Assembly: GCF_000753715.1 (NCBI RefSeq) | Contig: NZ_JPER01000004.1 | Span: forward strand, 62,001 to 126,000 | Length of the DNA stretch: 64,000 nucleotides | Source of the DNA: Pseudidiomarina salinarum | GTDB taxonomy: Bacteria > Pseudomonadota > Gammaproteobacteria > Enterobacterales > Alteromonadaceae | Direction: 5' to 3' | Shown: positions 19,280 to 28,875 of the stretch, piece after piece | Layout: each line of letters opens with the position of its first letter | Position numbering within the stretch: the stretch's first letter is position 1 | The notes under the pieces: model-generated | Seen by the model: only the letters and a program-made list of their open reading frames with translations | What the model was told of the DNA's origin: nothing | Databases searched by the model: none | Translations under genes and position numbers: made by a program

Positions 19280-20176
19280 ATGCAGATGGAACCACCTAGT
19301 CACTTACCAAATCTTCCGGGAATGTTTTTTCGTTCCCTGTTTACTGTTGCGCGTAACGATCAGCAAACAGCGGCGGCAAGTGAGTTAAAGGGAACCTACC
19401 AGGCGCCTGCATTCAACCGCGAACAGTTAAAACGTTACCATCAGGCATTTGGTGGTTTTGTCAGCAGCGTTCCGCTCACCCTGATGTATTGCCTGGCACA
19501 ACGGGCCCACCTGGCACAAATGCTTGATGAGCGCTTCCCCTGGCCGGCCCCTGGCCTGGTTCACGTCAGCAATAGTCTGGAACAGCATGCGCCGGTTACC
19601 GCCGATATTGATTTTGTCATGCAAGCCAGCATCCAGTTACCTGAGCGTGGCCCGACCGTTTCAGCCCGGCGTTTGCGGCCGGTGTTTGTGGTGGAGTTCT
19701 GGCAGGATGGCACCCATGTAGCCACTTGCATCAGCGAATATCAGGTACGTCCGAAGCAGGCAGCACGCACCCCGAAACCCCGGGAAAAGAAGTCCGCCGT
19801 TCCACCAGGCGAAAGCTGGCAGGCGGTGAAGAGCTGGTCACTTGATGCGACCACCAGCCGGCAGTATGCCCGCTTATCAGGTGATTTTAATCCCATCCAC
19901 CTTCATCCGCTGTTATCGCGCTGGTTCGGCTTTGAACAGCCGATTATTCACGGCATGTATATGGCCGCACGCGCTCACGCTGAAATTGAACGGCAGACCG
20001 GTCAGGCGATCAGAAAAATTGATGTGGCTTTTAAGCGTCCGGTAGCCTTACCGGCGAAAATTACCTTATGGCAACAGCCAGCTCAAAGTGAACTGGCTGG
20101 CAACTACCAGATTTGCGGAGCCGACGACGACCTGCAACGTCTGGAAGGTCGCTTCGAACTCCACGAAGCCCAGTAA
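19280..20176 (+). CDS. MaoC-like hot-dog hydratase/dehydratase
   Basis: The 298-residue protein ends in a MaoC/hydratase-2 domain (about 195-290) with the catalytic pattern YARLSGDFNPIHLHP followed by IIHGMYMAARAHAE; Asp and His of D-F-N-P-I-H are the active-site residues of enoyl-CoA hydratases of this type. The N-terminal half resembles a second, degenerate hot-dog domain, as in two-domain fatty-acid dehydratases. It probably acts on a beta-hydroxyacyl or enoyl thioester. ATG 19280 is preferred over the open frame from 19199 because GAGGATAG precedes it and the upstream segment overlaps the promoter candidate. Confidence 0.85.
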   Translation: MQMEPPSHLPNLPGMFFRSLFTVARNDQQTAAASELKGTYQAPAFNREQLKRYHQAFGGFVSSVPLTLMYCLAQRAHLAQMLDERFPWPAPGLVHVSNSLEQHAPVTADIDFVMQASIQLPERGPTVSARRLRPVFVVEFWQDGTHVATCISEYQVRPKQAARTPKPREKKSAVPPGESWQAVKSWSLDATTSRQYARLSGDFNPIHLHPLLSRWFGFEQPIIHGMYMAARAHAEIERQTGQAIRKIDVAFKRPVALPAKITLWQQPAQSELAGNYQICGADDDLQRLEGRFELHEAQ

Positions 20177-20200
20177 ACCGGCCTTTATTCAGGCCGGGTT
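20176..20200. terminator. Hairpin between convergent genes
   Basis: CCGGCCT (20178-20184) pairs with AGGCCGG (20191-20197). The stem lies between the stop of the MaoC-type gene and the end of the acylase gene, whose own stop codon (20185-20187) is in the loop. Short T and A tracts are weak, so termination strength is uncertain. Confidence 0.5.
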
Positions 20201-22713
20201 CCCGTTAATTCCAGTTCGGTTACGGTATTGGCATCAATGTCTTCATTGGTGAAATACAGCGTGCGTAACTGCGGCTCACTGGAGTACAACAAAGTTTGGT
20301 CGACAAAGTGGTCTGACTCCGGGTTGGATGATTGCGAGTACGTCAGTAAACCATCCGCGACCGGGCCGGCATCAGTAAACTCCATAGCGAACATCCAGCT
20401 GGAACCATAAGTCACATGGTAACCGCCCCCGACCGCACTAAGTTCTGATCCCGGCAGCTGTGGATAGGTATGACGCGGTAGCAAGGTACCATCGTTACCC
20501 ATGTTGCTGCGGAACACATTAAAGCCGCCTTCGATGTTATTCGAGCCGCCCCATGGCAGTTTCACACCCGAAGGTGAACCATCTGCCAGACTCTTCTCAA
20601 CAAACTGCACCGAGCCCAGCGTCGCGGCCACATTAAAGCCCGCATCGGTAATACGTTGTTGCGCCACAGCGAACTGCTGCAGGACAGTGTCATTCGCATC
20701 CAGCGTATTTGGTGTCGTTACTGGCTGCGCCGGATCAAAGGGTACCTGCCACTGACGGTTGCGGTTAAATTCTGTTGCGAATTCACGGAACATCATCGCG
20801 CCGACGCTGCTGAGATTCATGGTGCCGTCCCAGGCGCCCAGTGCATCGCAGCCGGGCTTGATGTTTACGCCGCCGTTCGCCGTAGTGACCGGTGTTTCAC
20901 CCTGAGCCTGGCAAGCAGCAAGCAAGTCAGTCAGTACTTCTTCACCAAGGAAATTCCGGTTACCAATCAGGCGATCGACCAGATCTGCGCGGGTGAAACG
21001 ACCGTCAACGGAGCCACCCTCTGCCAGCATTTTCTGGCCCAGCCGTGAGCGCAGCGACTGCTGGTTACCAACCGGCCCCCATAGTGGTGATACGCCCGTG
21101 ATAGGCGCCTCCGGATTGGTCAGCCAGAAGCTGTCATTGGAGTTCTGAACAAAGTCGCTACGCTCAAGCTTCGGCGCCCGCTCATAGGGTACTTTACCCT
21201 GAGGGATAAAGCGGCTTTCGTTGCCCGGGAAGATAAACAAGCCCGCCTGTTGCGTAAGTGCCTGATACAGCGGATCTGCTGCCCAGTCCGCAATGGCATC
21301 GGGATCAATATCGGGAACCGAAGAGCCATCGGTAAAGAACGCATTACCTTCTTTATCTACCGCCATAGCATTGTTAAAGATGGTGCCGGTATAGTCGATA
21401 AATGTCTGTTTATAATCGGCGATACTGGTTGCAAGGTTCATGCCCAGCCAGTGTTCGAGGATGTCATAATTCGGCAGGTTAGCGTCATGCAGCGCATAAG
21501 CGACTTCCTGACCGGTTGCGTCGGTGCCCCATGGCAGTGCGTTAGGAATCACAATAATAGGACCAAACTCACTGTGATAGCTGCTGCGCTGCAGCAGAAT
21601 CGACGAAGAAGGCCCGCTAGCAACCTCAATCTCGTGCTGCTTTCTGGTCATAGCAACGGGCTCGCCATCAAGCATATAGGTAGTACCATCACTGTCGCTG
21701 GTATCCAGCGTCAGACGATGTACGGTAAAACGTGCTGCGGTTGAAAAGGTATGGGTCCAGGCAACATTCTCGTTAAAGCCAATGTTGATGATGCCTGGCA
21801 TACCCGAAAGCGAGCCGCCGACAACTTTCATCTCACCCGGAACTTCGATACCGAACTGCCAGAAGCGCTGATTGCCGGTATGGGGAAAATGCGGGTTAGC
21901 AATCAGCATACCCTGCCCTGAAGCAGATAGATCAGAGCCAATTGCCCAGCCATTGGAGCCCGATTCACTCGGATTGGTATCAGGGATTTGATTATGCGCT
22001 AACGCCAGGTGCGCCATACTGAGGCTTTCGCCTGTGGCTTGATTGGTAACAGCTGCCGTTTCATCTGGCGGTATGGCCAAAAATAAAGGCCCGGTAAAGT
22101 TCGCGGCGCCAGGCAATAAAGCCACGCCCTGAGCATAAGTCATAATGTCAATCGGGGTAATGGGTTGCACCCATGGCTGACTGGCACAGGCTGGGTCGAT
22201 ATTGGCCACCCCGGTGTCTTCAAGGTAACGGTTGTAACCAGCGGCATAGCCAGTTATCAGCGCCTGAGACTCTTCACTTATCTCTTCAAAACCCACCTCG
22301 GCGTTCTCGCGGATACCCAAAGTCAGATAACCGAAGTCATTGAGAATATTGTCCGAGTCGCCAGAGCCAGGCACCCGGTCAGGGCCAAAATACTTAGCGC
22401 GCTGCGAGTTAAATTTGATGACCTGATCGGCCAGAATACAGATATTATCCTGCGCAAACGCATAACCAACGCCGTAACCCAGACTTTCCAGGTTGCCCGC
22501 TGTCACGTAAGGCACGCCATAATTGGTCCACTTAATTGACGCATCCAGGTTCCCGTCTGGGGCAAAAGCAATCAGCCCGGCTGGTGGTGGGGGTGGTGGC
22601 GGTGGGATGATTTCATCATCGCTGCTGCTGCCGCAACTCGCCAGGGTAAAGAGAGCTCCGGTCGCGACCAGAGTTGCCAGCGACCTGCGTTTAAACACCT
22701 GTGCTTTAGACAT
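20185..22713 (-). CDS. Penicillin/AHL acylase family lipoprotein
   Basis: The 842-residue protein is an N-terminal-nucleophile amidase. It starts with a lipoprotein signal (LATLVATGALFTLASC, lipidated Cys near residue 27), then a Ser/Asp-rich stretch and an eight-Pro linker. The precursor should be cut before the nucleophile Ser of SGSNGWAIG (near residue 253), giving small and large subunits; the FNENVAWTHT motif supplies the Asn and backbone of the active site. Family members cleave acyl-homoserine lactones, penicillins or cyclic lipopeptides, so quorum-signal degradation is possible but unproven. ATG 22713 has AAAGG before it; the open frame to 22815 has no signal. Confidence 0.9.
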   Translation of the reverse strand: MSKAQVFKRRSLATLVATGALFTLASCGSSSDDEIIPPPPPPPPAGLIAFAPDGNLDASIKWTNYGVPYVTAGNLESLGYGVGYAFAQDNICILADQVIKFNSQRAKYFGPDRVPGSGDSDNILNDFGYLTLGIRENAEVGFEEISEESQALITGYAAGYNRYLEDTGVANIDPACASQPWVQPITPIDIMTYAQGVALLPGAANFTGPLFLAIPPDETAAVTNQATGESLSMAHLALAHNQIPDTNPSESGSNGWAIGSDLSASGQGMLIANPHFPHTGNQRFWQFGIEVPGEMKVVGGSLSGMPGIINIGFNENVAWTHTFSTAARFTVHRLTLDTSDSDGTTYMLDGEPVAMTRKQHEIEVASGPSSSILLQRSSYHSEFGPIIVIPNALPWGTDATGQEVAYALHDANLPNYDILEHWLGMNLATSIADYKQTFIDYTGTIFNNAMAVDKEGNAFFTDGSSVPDIDPDAIADWAADPLYQALTQQAGLFIFPGNESRFIPQGKVPYERAPKLERSDFVQNSNDSFWLTNPEAPITGVSPLWGPVGNQQSLRSRLGQKMLAEGGSVDGRFTRADLVDRLIGNRNFLGEEVLTDLLAACQAQGETPVTTANGGVNIKPGCDALGAWDGTMNLSSVGAMMFREFATEFNRNRQWQVPFDPAQPVTTPNTLDANDTVLQQFAVAQQRITDAGFNVAATLGSVQFVEKSLADGSPSGVKLPWGGSNNIEGGFNVFRSNMGNDGTLLPRHTYPQLPGSELSAVGGGYHVTYGSSWMFAMEFTDAGPVADGLLTYSQSSNPESDHFVDQTLLYSSEPQLRTLYFTNEDIDANTVTELELTGTRPE

Positions 22714-22809
22714 ATCTGTACCTTTTATTATTTTGTTGGATATTCGTATTTTGTTGTTAGTACGGTTTATCAAAAGCCAGTATGGCGCTAAGTGGTCGGA
22801 CGTGCAAGA

Positions 22810-22825
22810 GCGCAAAATTTTGCGC
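22810..22825. repeat. Perfect 16-base palindrome GCGCAAAATTTTGCGC
   Basis: The site lies 10 bases past the arfB stop, in the 122-base gap before the acylase gene. It could be a protein-binding operator or a weak hairpin (six-base stem, AATT loop). No T-run follows on the minus strand, which argues against an intrinsic terminator. Confidence 0.6.
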
Positions 22826-22835
22826 CCGCAGCTGC

Positions 22836-23252
22836 TTAGATTGGTTTTTTCCGTAAGGATTTCACATCGCCACGCTTTTTCTTACCTTCAATGCGGCGTA
22901 CTTTACTGGCCTTGGTCGGCTTGGTGGGAATGCGTTTTTTACGCTGCACATTAACGCTGGCAACCAGCGCGATGAATTGCGCCAGGGCTGCTTCCCGGTT
23001 GCTTAGCTGACTGCGGGTTTCCTGGCTTTTAATGATGATTTTTCCACTCTGGGTGATGCGGTGATCACTTTTCTGCAGCAAGCGTTGCTTGTAATATTCT
23101 GGCAGCGATGAGGCATTAATGTCGAAGATCAGCTGTGCCGCGGTCGCCACTTTATTCACGTTTTGCCCGCCCGCGCCGCTGGAACGGATAAACTGCCATT
23201 CGATTTCATTCTCCGGGATGCTTACCCGCTGCGAGATCTGAATTTGGCTCAT
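22836..23252 (-). CDS. arfB: Peptidyl-tRNA hydrolase, alternative ribosome-rescue factor B
   Basis: The 138-residue protein rescues ribosomes stalled at the end of a broken message by hydrolysing the peptidyl-tRNA. It has the release-factor GGQ motif in SSGAGGQNVNKVATA and the long basic C-terminal tail (IEGKKKRGDVKSLRKKPI) that enters the empty mRNA channel. The length matches E. coli ArfB (140). Its ATG overlaps the recD stop by four bases, so it is the last gene of the recC-recB-recD-arfB transcript, an uncommon association worth noting. Confidence 0.95.
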   Translation of the reverse strand: MSQIQISQRVSIPENEIEWQFIRSSGAGGQNVNKVATAAQLIFDINASSLPEYYKQRLLQKSDHRITQSGKIIIKSQETRSQLSNREAALAQFIALVASVNVQRKKRIPTKPTKASKVRRIEGKKKRGDVKSLRKKPI

Positions 23253-25195
23253 ACCAGGCCTCCTAGTCGCTCAACTCGTTTGCTTACTGTATCCAGCACC
23301 ACCCGCGGGCTGCCTGCCACTAAGGTAAAGCGCTCCCGGGCCCGGGTTATGCCGGTATAAAGCAGTTCTTTAGTCAGTACCGGCGATTCGCGATCCGGCA
23401 GCACCACCACCGTATGGACAAATTCAGAACCCTGGGATTTGTGCACTGTCATCGCGTAGACGGTTTCAACCTGAGTCAGCCGGCTTGGCAACAACCAGCG
23501 GATCCGGTTATCTGCGGTTTTAAATGCCACCCGCAAGGGTTCACCTGGCCGGCGCTGCAGCGCTATACCTATATCGCCGTTACGTAAATTAAGATTATAG
23601 TCATTATGGGTAATCATTACCGGGCGGCCGGCATACCAGGGCTCAGCCCCGGCGGTATCCTTGTCCAGCCAGTTCATAACGCGCTCATTAAGCGCCCGCA
23701 TGCCCCAGTCGCCTTCATTCACCGCGGTAAGGATCTGGAAAGCACCATAGTGTTCGAGCACTTCACCCGCCCAGATATCAAAATCAGCATCCGTAGCCGC
23801 TTGCTCCGGGCGCTTGCTTAAGCTTTGCAGAAACGGCTGCAGGCCCTGTTGCACCAGTTGCTTCATTGCGGTCGCACCCGGAGCCTGCACCTGCAGCAAG
23901 ACAATATTTGCGAACCGCGGGTCAGCATCGGCCAAACCTTCACTATCCGCCAGCCAGTTGCGTAACCAGTCCGTGCGCTGGTTATTCACCTCTGCGGCCA
24001 GCTTGCCGATGCCCTTAGTGTCATCAAAGCGGCGGCTGCTACGCAGCATCACGGTATGCTGGTTATAACGACTACCACCGGAGACCGGCGCATTGCCATC
24101 TATCATGGCTTCGGGCAGACGCTGGCGACTGGCCTGTTCCAGCCACTGCGCCACGTCTGGCTGATAATGACCTTGCTCGGCACCGCTACATAGCTGCCCG
24201 AGTACCGCCCCGGCACCCACTGACGCCAGTTGATCTTTGTCGCCCAGTAAAATTAACCGGGCATGGCTTGGTAGCGCGGCCACCAGCGCTGCCATCATTT
24301 CAATATCTACCATAGAGGCTTCATCGACGATCACCACATCGGTTACCAGCGGGTTGCGGGCATTATGCCGGAAACCGCGGCCCTGCCGCCGGGTGCCGAG
24401 TAAGCGATGTAAAGTCACCGCCGGCGGGCTCAACAGCTCACGGATATCGTCAATATCAGGCATGGTGGCCAGTTCATTACGAATGGATTCTGTCATGCGG
24501 GCCGCGGCTTTGCCGGTTGGTGCCGCCAACTGGATGGTCAGCGCACCCGCCTGCTGCTGCATCCGCTGCAACGTCGCCAGCAGCCGCACTACGGTGTAGG
24601 TCTTACCGGTACCTGGACCGCCGGTGATAATACTGAAGCCGCTACGCACGGCCATGGCGCAGGCAACCCGTTGCCAGCTTATGGCTTCGCCCGGCGGCCC
24701 GAATAGCTGGTCCAGCACGCCGGACAACTCCTTCAGATTCAGGTCGGGCTGCCAGTTCATGCGTTGCTCAAGATCCTGCTTAATAGCCTTTTCATAGCGC
24801 CAGAACCGACGCAGATAAAGTCGTCTGTCCGCGGCAAACACCAAGGGTGAATTCGCGCCACCGGCCGCGCCAGCCAGCGCACTCTGCAATTGTGCGGGCG
24901 CGTCACTCAAACCGGCTGCCTGCAAAAGCCTGGTGGGGCTGACACATTCAGACCGACTGGCGCTGGTAGCCTGTTCCGGCGGTAACAATAAATAGCTATC
25001 CGCATCCTGCGCCAACAGCTGAATATCCAGACAGGGATGCCCGCGTCCCAGCTGATGACTGGTCAGCGCGCCAAGCAGCCACACCAGCGGCGCATCAGCC
25101 GGTGCTTTTTGCTGCAGATAGCGACCAAAGTTTAAGTCCAGCGCGCGTAGCCAGCCATGTTGATGCCAGCGCTCGAGTTCCTGCATTACATCCAT
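23249..25195 (-). CDS. recD: Exodeoxyribonuclease V alpha subunit (RecD)
   Basis: The 648-residue protein is the 5'-3' helicase motor of RecBCD. The Walker A motif is ITGGPGTGKTYTVVRLL, the Walker B region VVIVDEASMVDIEMM, and the C-terminal UvrD-like segment VYAMTVHKSQGSEF is followed by LLYTGITRARERFTLV. Slightly longer than E. coli RecD (608). It lies directly after recB with a one-base overlap. Confidence 0.96.
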   Translation of the reverse strand: MDVMQELERWHQHGWLRALDLNFGRYLQQKAPADAPLVWLLGALTSHQLGRGHPCLDIQLLAQDADSYLLLPPEQATSASRSECVSPTRLLQAAGLSDAPAQLQSALAGAAGGANSPLVFAADRRLYLRRFWRYEKAIKQDLEQRMNWQPDLNLKELSGVLDQLFGPPGEAISWQRVACAMAVRSGFSIITGGPGTGKTYTVVRLLATLQRMQQQAGALTIQLAAPTGKAAARMTESIRNELATMPDIDDIRELLSPPAVTLHRLLGTRRQGRGFRHNARNPLVTDVVIVDEASMVDIEMMAALVAALPSHARLILLGDKDQLASVGAGAVLGQLCSGAEQGHYQPDVAQWLEQASRQRLPEAMIDGNAPVSGGSRYNQHTVMLRSSRRFDDTKGIGKLAAEVNNQRTDWLRNWLADSEGLADADPRFANIVLLQVQAPGATAMKQLVQQGLQPFLQSLSKRPEQAATDADFDIWAGEVLEHYGAFQILTAVNEGDWGMRALNERVMNWLDKDTAGAEPWYAGRPVMITHNDYNLNLRNGDIGIALQRRPGEPLRVAFKTADNRIRWLLPSRLTQVETVYAMTVHKSQGSEFVHTVVVLPDRESPVLTKELLYTGITRARERFTLVAGSPRVVLDTVSKRVERLGGLV

Positions 25196-28100
25196 CAGTG
25201 TACTCCTCCGGCAACAGCAGACTGCTCACCAGCAAACAGCTGCTCAAGACGTTCAATTAACGCGCGCGGCGGCCGGTCAAAAAAAGCGCCGCCGGTATCC
25301 GCCTGATAGCCACGCATAAACAGATAAACCGCACCGCCGATATGGGTGTCATAGTCGTAGCGCTCGCCAAGCCGGGCCTGCAGCAGCTTATGCAAGGCTA
25401 AAGTATAAATGACGTACTGCATGTCATAGCGGCTACTGAGAATTTTATCGCCCATGGCAGCGCGGCTGTAACTGCCAGCATCCGGTCCCAGATAGTTGGA
25501 TTTGTAATCCGCCACGTAAAAGCGCCCTTCATGTTCGAACACCAGATCGATAAAGCCTTTGAGCATGCCATTCAGTTGGCTGGGCAGCACCTGTGGCCGC
25601 GCCTGGCCTGGCAGTATGTGCTCACGCACCAGCTGATCCAACTGCTGCGCCCGAACCTGATGGGTGGCGAACCAGAACTCCGGCTCTGCCTGGTAACTGG
25701 TTAATCCGGCCAGGGTAAAAGAGGTGTCAGCCCCCTCACCCGCGGTTATAAAAGGGGTTTGCAGGTAGTCACGCAGCCAGTGCTGCAGGATTTGTTGGTG
25801 GCTGTGCCAGGGCTCAAGCCGGCTGCGTCCGGCGACCAGCTGACAGAGCTTGTCGTCGTCATCAGCCAGGGCGGCGAAGCCGGTATTGGCGGCATCTTCG
25901 AGTAGATTATGCAAAAAGGTACCGGGCTGGGCGCCCTTCGGGAAAGCATGCAGGCTGTCAGGGTCCGGCTCCCGCTCCGGGGCGGCGGCCAGTTCGCTGG
26001 CTTGTTCGTGCTGCGCTTCCAGCGAGTTCAGCGCATTCACGTCATCCGCGGCAATCTGCTCGCCATATTTCAGCGCGCTATAGCTGGCTACCCACCAGCG
26101 TTCCATGCGATGCTCCGGCGGTATCTCGCAACTGGCCAGCGGCAGGCTATCCGGGGCCCCGGGCTGATAGCAGGTAACCTCTCCAGAGGTTTCGATCGGC
26201 TGCTGAGGTAAATCGTTTAGCTGCGCGACGACGCCGTCAAAATCTACTTTGCCGCCAAATTCGCCGCTGGCCAGATAACACAGGGCGGTATCTTTGAAGT
26301 CGGGAAAAGGCGCAACGCCGATGAAAGTGGCAAACTGAGCGCGGGTTACCGCGACATAAAGCTTACGGATATCTTCGGCCAGGCGCTCCAAATCCGCCTG
26401 CTGAGTGCCTTCAGTATCGGCTTTGTCGTAAGCCAGGCAGAGTTCGCCCTCCGCATTGTGATACCGGGCCGGATAACTGATGCGGTACTGCTGCGGCGGG
26501 CAACTGCTGATAAAGGGTAAAAATACCAGCGGATACTGCAGGCCTTTGGATTTATGGATAGTAATCACCTGCACCAGTTGCGAATCACTCTCCAGCCGCA
26601 CCTGTTGCTCGGTGGCGTCAGTGCGGTTGCCTTCATCACGCGCCAGCTGAATATGTTCAGATAAATAGCGCAGCAAACCGGTGCGCCCTTCCACCAGTGC
26701 GGATTGCTGTTGCAGCAATTCAGCCAGATGCAGGATATCGGTGAGTCGCCGTTCGCCGCCGGCTTCGCGCAGTAACCGCGCCGGTACCGCGAAATCATGC
26801 AGCACCCGCTGCAACATAGCTAGCACCCCCCGCTGTTGCCAGAGTTCGTGATAACCCAGAAACTGATCGGCGCGGCGGTCCCATTCCAGCTCGTCAGTAT
26901 GGAGCAAGTCCAGCTCCGCCAGCGACAAATTCAGCAAACTGGTGGCGAGCGCCGCGCGCAGTAAGCCAGGCTCCCGCGGCGCCGCACCAGCTTGTAAAAT
27001 CAGCAACAGATCAGCGGCCATGGCGCCGGCAAACACCGAATCACGGTCGGATAAATACACGCTCTGAACCGCCCGCTCACGCAGCGCGCCGCGGATGATG
27101 GCAGCTTCTTTGGCACTATTCACCAGTATCGCCACGTCACTGGGATTAATGCGTTCAAAGTGACCGTCATCGGCCTTAAAGCCGCTGGCCGGGTCCTGCA
27201 GCAGACGCACAATCTGTTCCGCGGTTTTCGCCGCCAGCGCTGCCTGCAGCACCGGTTTCTTCGCTTTATCGGCGGCCTGCAGCACATCCAGCCGCAATGC
27301 CGGGCCGGGCTTATCCGCAATGATGAGCTGGCGCGACAAGCCATTCGCCCGCACGGCGGTAAAGGGAACCGGGTCTTCGCCGGTAGTGCGGAACAAAAAG
27401 GCACCACGTGGATAATCCCGGGCCCGTTCAAAAAGTTTATTCGAGGCAGTTACCATAGCCTCGGTGGAACGGAAATTCACCGCCAGGGTATAGTGCCGCC
27501 CGGCGGTTGCGCGGCGCGCCCGCAGGTAAGTATAAATATCGGCATTACGGAACGAATAAATTGCCTGCTTGGGATCGCCGATGAGGAAAATCCCAGTTTG
27601 CGGAGCGGGCTGCTGCAACTGATATACCCGATCGAAGATTTCGTACTGGATCGGGTCGGTATCCTGAAATTCATCGATCATGGCCACCGGAAACTGCTCC
27701 CGGATAGTAGCGGCCAGGGCTTCACCGTGTTCACTGCGCAGCGCTTGTCGTAGCCGGGTCAGCATGTCATCAAAGCCCATCTCGGCACGCTGCTCCTGCA
27801 AGGCACTGAAGCGTTGTTGCAGCCATTGTGCAGCGTGGCGAAGCAACGGCGTGCGTATCGCAGGCAATGCGGTCTGGGTCTGATGCAGCGCCGCTAATGT
27901 CTGCCACAAGGGGTGATCCGGCAAGGGGATCTTCAGTGCTTCCCGCAGTCCGTCAGGGCTCAGTCGCTGCCAGGCCGATTCGCTCAGTGCCGGCGTCAGC
28001 GGCGCGGACTGATTCGTTGTCAGTGCCGCGGCCCATTCATCCAGCGCCAACAGCCAGTTGCTGACCCAATCCCGGCGTAGCTTCCTGCCATCAGCCTGTT

Positions 28101-28875
28101 TATTGGCAATCACTTCATCCAGAAACGCCCGGGCGTCCGCTAACCAGCTGTGCCAGGGCTGGCTGTGAAATTCGTCCCGCAGTTGCTGCCCGGCCTGCAA
28201 TACGTCCTCAATTAATTCCGCCGGCGATGCCAGGTTGTCGGTATCGACATCACCGAGCAGATTGCGCGCCCGGCTGTATATTGCCTCCGGGGTGCTAAGC
28301 TCGCTGGTTAACAGGCGGTACGCCTCGGTTTGGTGCTCGCTGAGGGGAGCAATGAAGGTGCGCCAGTAATCGCGCGCAGCCGTCAGCCAGTGTTGTTTGG
28401 TGTCGGTATTAAGTTGTTGGCTGAACAGGCTGCCGCTGGCAAAGGCGTGCTCGCGCAGCATCCGGTTACACCAGCCGTGGATAGTATGGACTGCGGCTTC
28501 ATCCATCGACTGCGCCGCCAGCTCCAGTTTACGTGCCAGTGCCGGCCAGGCTTCAGCGTCAGGATAGTCGCCGCGCAAAGCTTGCAAAAAGTCATCGGCC
28601 TTATCGGTTTGCCGGCGAAAATAGGCCGCTGCTTCACTCAGGCGGGCACGGATACGATCCCGCAGTTCCTCGGTTGCCGCATCGGTAAAAGTGACCACCA
28701 GGATCTGTTCGGGTTTGAGAAAATCACCGAAGCGCTCGTCGTCCTCGCCGTGATTCAGCACCAGGCGCAAATAGAGCGCGGCGATAGTGTAGGTTTTACC
28801 GGTGCCGGCGCTGGCTTCGATCAGTCGGCTGTTGTGCAGCGGAAACCGCAATGGCTGCAAAGGCATGCTGCTCAT
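25195..28875 (-). CDS. recB: Exodeoxyribonuclease V beta subunit (RecB)
   Basis: The 1226-residue protein is the 3'-5' helicase and the only nuclease of RecBCD. Helicase motifs: RLIEASAGTGKTYTIAALYL near the N-terminus, AMIDEFQDTDPIQY, and ITIHKSKGLQYPLVFLPF. The C-terminal nuclease domain has the metal-binding pattern GFIDLVFEHEGRFYVADYKSNYLG (landmarks GFIDLVF and VADYKSN), so nuclease activity is expected to be intact. It overlaps recC by four bases and recD by one. There is no ptrA between recC and recB as in E. coli. Confidence 0.97.
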   Translation of the reverse strand: MSSMPLQPLRFPLHNSRLIEASAGTGKTYTIAALYLRLVLNHGEDDERFGDFLKPEQILVVTFTDAATEELRDRIRARLSEAAAYFRRQTDKADDFLQALRGDYPDAEAWPALARKLELAAQSMDEAAVHTIHGWCNRMLREHAFASGSLFSQQLNTDTKQHWLTAARDYWRTFIAPLSEHQTEAYRLLTSELSTPEAIYSRARNLLGDVDTDNLASPAELIEDVLQAGQQLRDEFHSQPWHSWLADARAFLDEVIANKQADGRKLRRDWVSNWLLALDEWAAALTTNQSAPLTPALSESAWQRLSPDGLREALKIPLPDHPLWQTLAALHQTQTALPAIRTPLLRHAAQWLQQRFSALQEQRAEMGFDDMLTRLRQALRSEHGEALAATIREQFPVAMIDEFQDTDPIQYEIFDRVYQLQQPAPQTGIFLIGDPKQAIYSFRNADIYTYLRARRATAGRHYTLAVNFRSTEAMVTASNKLFERARDYPRGAFLFRTTGEDPVPFTAVRANGLSRQLIIADKPGPALRLDVLQAADKAKKPVLQAALAAKTAEQIVRLLQDPASGFKADDGHFERINPSDVAILVNSAKEAAIIRGALRERAVQSVYLSDRDSVFAGAMAADLLLILQAGAAPREPGLLRAALATSLLNLSLAELDLLHTDELEWDRRADQFLGYHELWQQRGVLAMLQRVLHDFAVPARLLREAGGERRLTDILHLAELLQQQSALVEGRTGLLRYLSEHIQLARDEGNRTDATEQQVRLESDSQLVQVITIHKSKGLQYPLVFLPFISSCPPQQYRISYPARYHNAEGELCLAYDKADTEGTQQADLERLAEDIRKLYVAVTRAQFATFIGVAPFPDFKDTALCYLASGEFGGKVDFDGVVAQLNDLPQQPIETSGEVTCYQPGAPDSLPLASCEIPPEHRMERWWVASYSALKYGEQIAADDVNALNSLEAQHEQASELAAAPEREPDPDSLHAFPKGAQPGTFLHNLLEDAANTGFAALADDDDKLCQLVAGRSRLEPWHSHQQILQHWLRDYLQTPFITAGEGADTSFTLAGLTSYQAEPEFWFATHQVRAQQLDQLVREHILPGQARPQVLPSQLNGMLKGFIDLVFEHEGRFYVADYKSNYLGPDAGSYSRAAMGDKILSSRYDMQYVIYTLALHKLLQARLGERYDYDTHIGGAVYLFMRGYQADTGGAFFDRPPRALIERLEQLFAGEQSAVAGGVH

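Noticed and set aside
22565-22605. GGTGG repeat in the acylase gene
   Set aside because: On the coding strand it is the codon run for the eight-Pro linker after the lipidated Cys.
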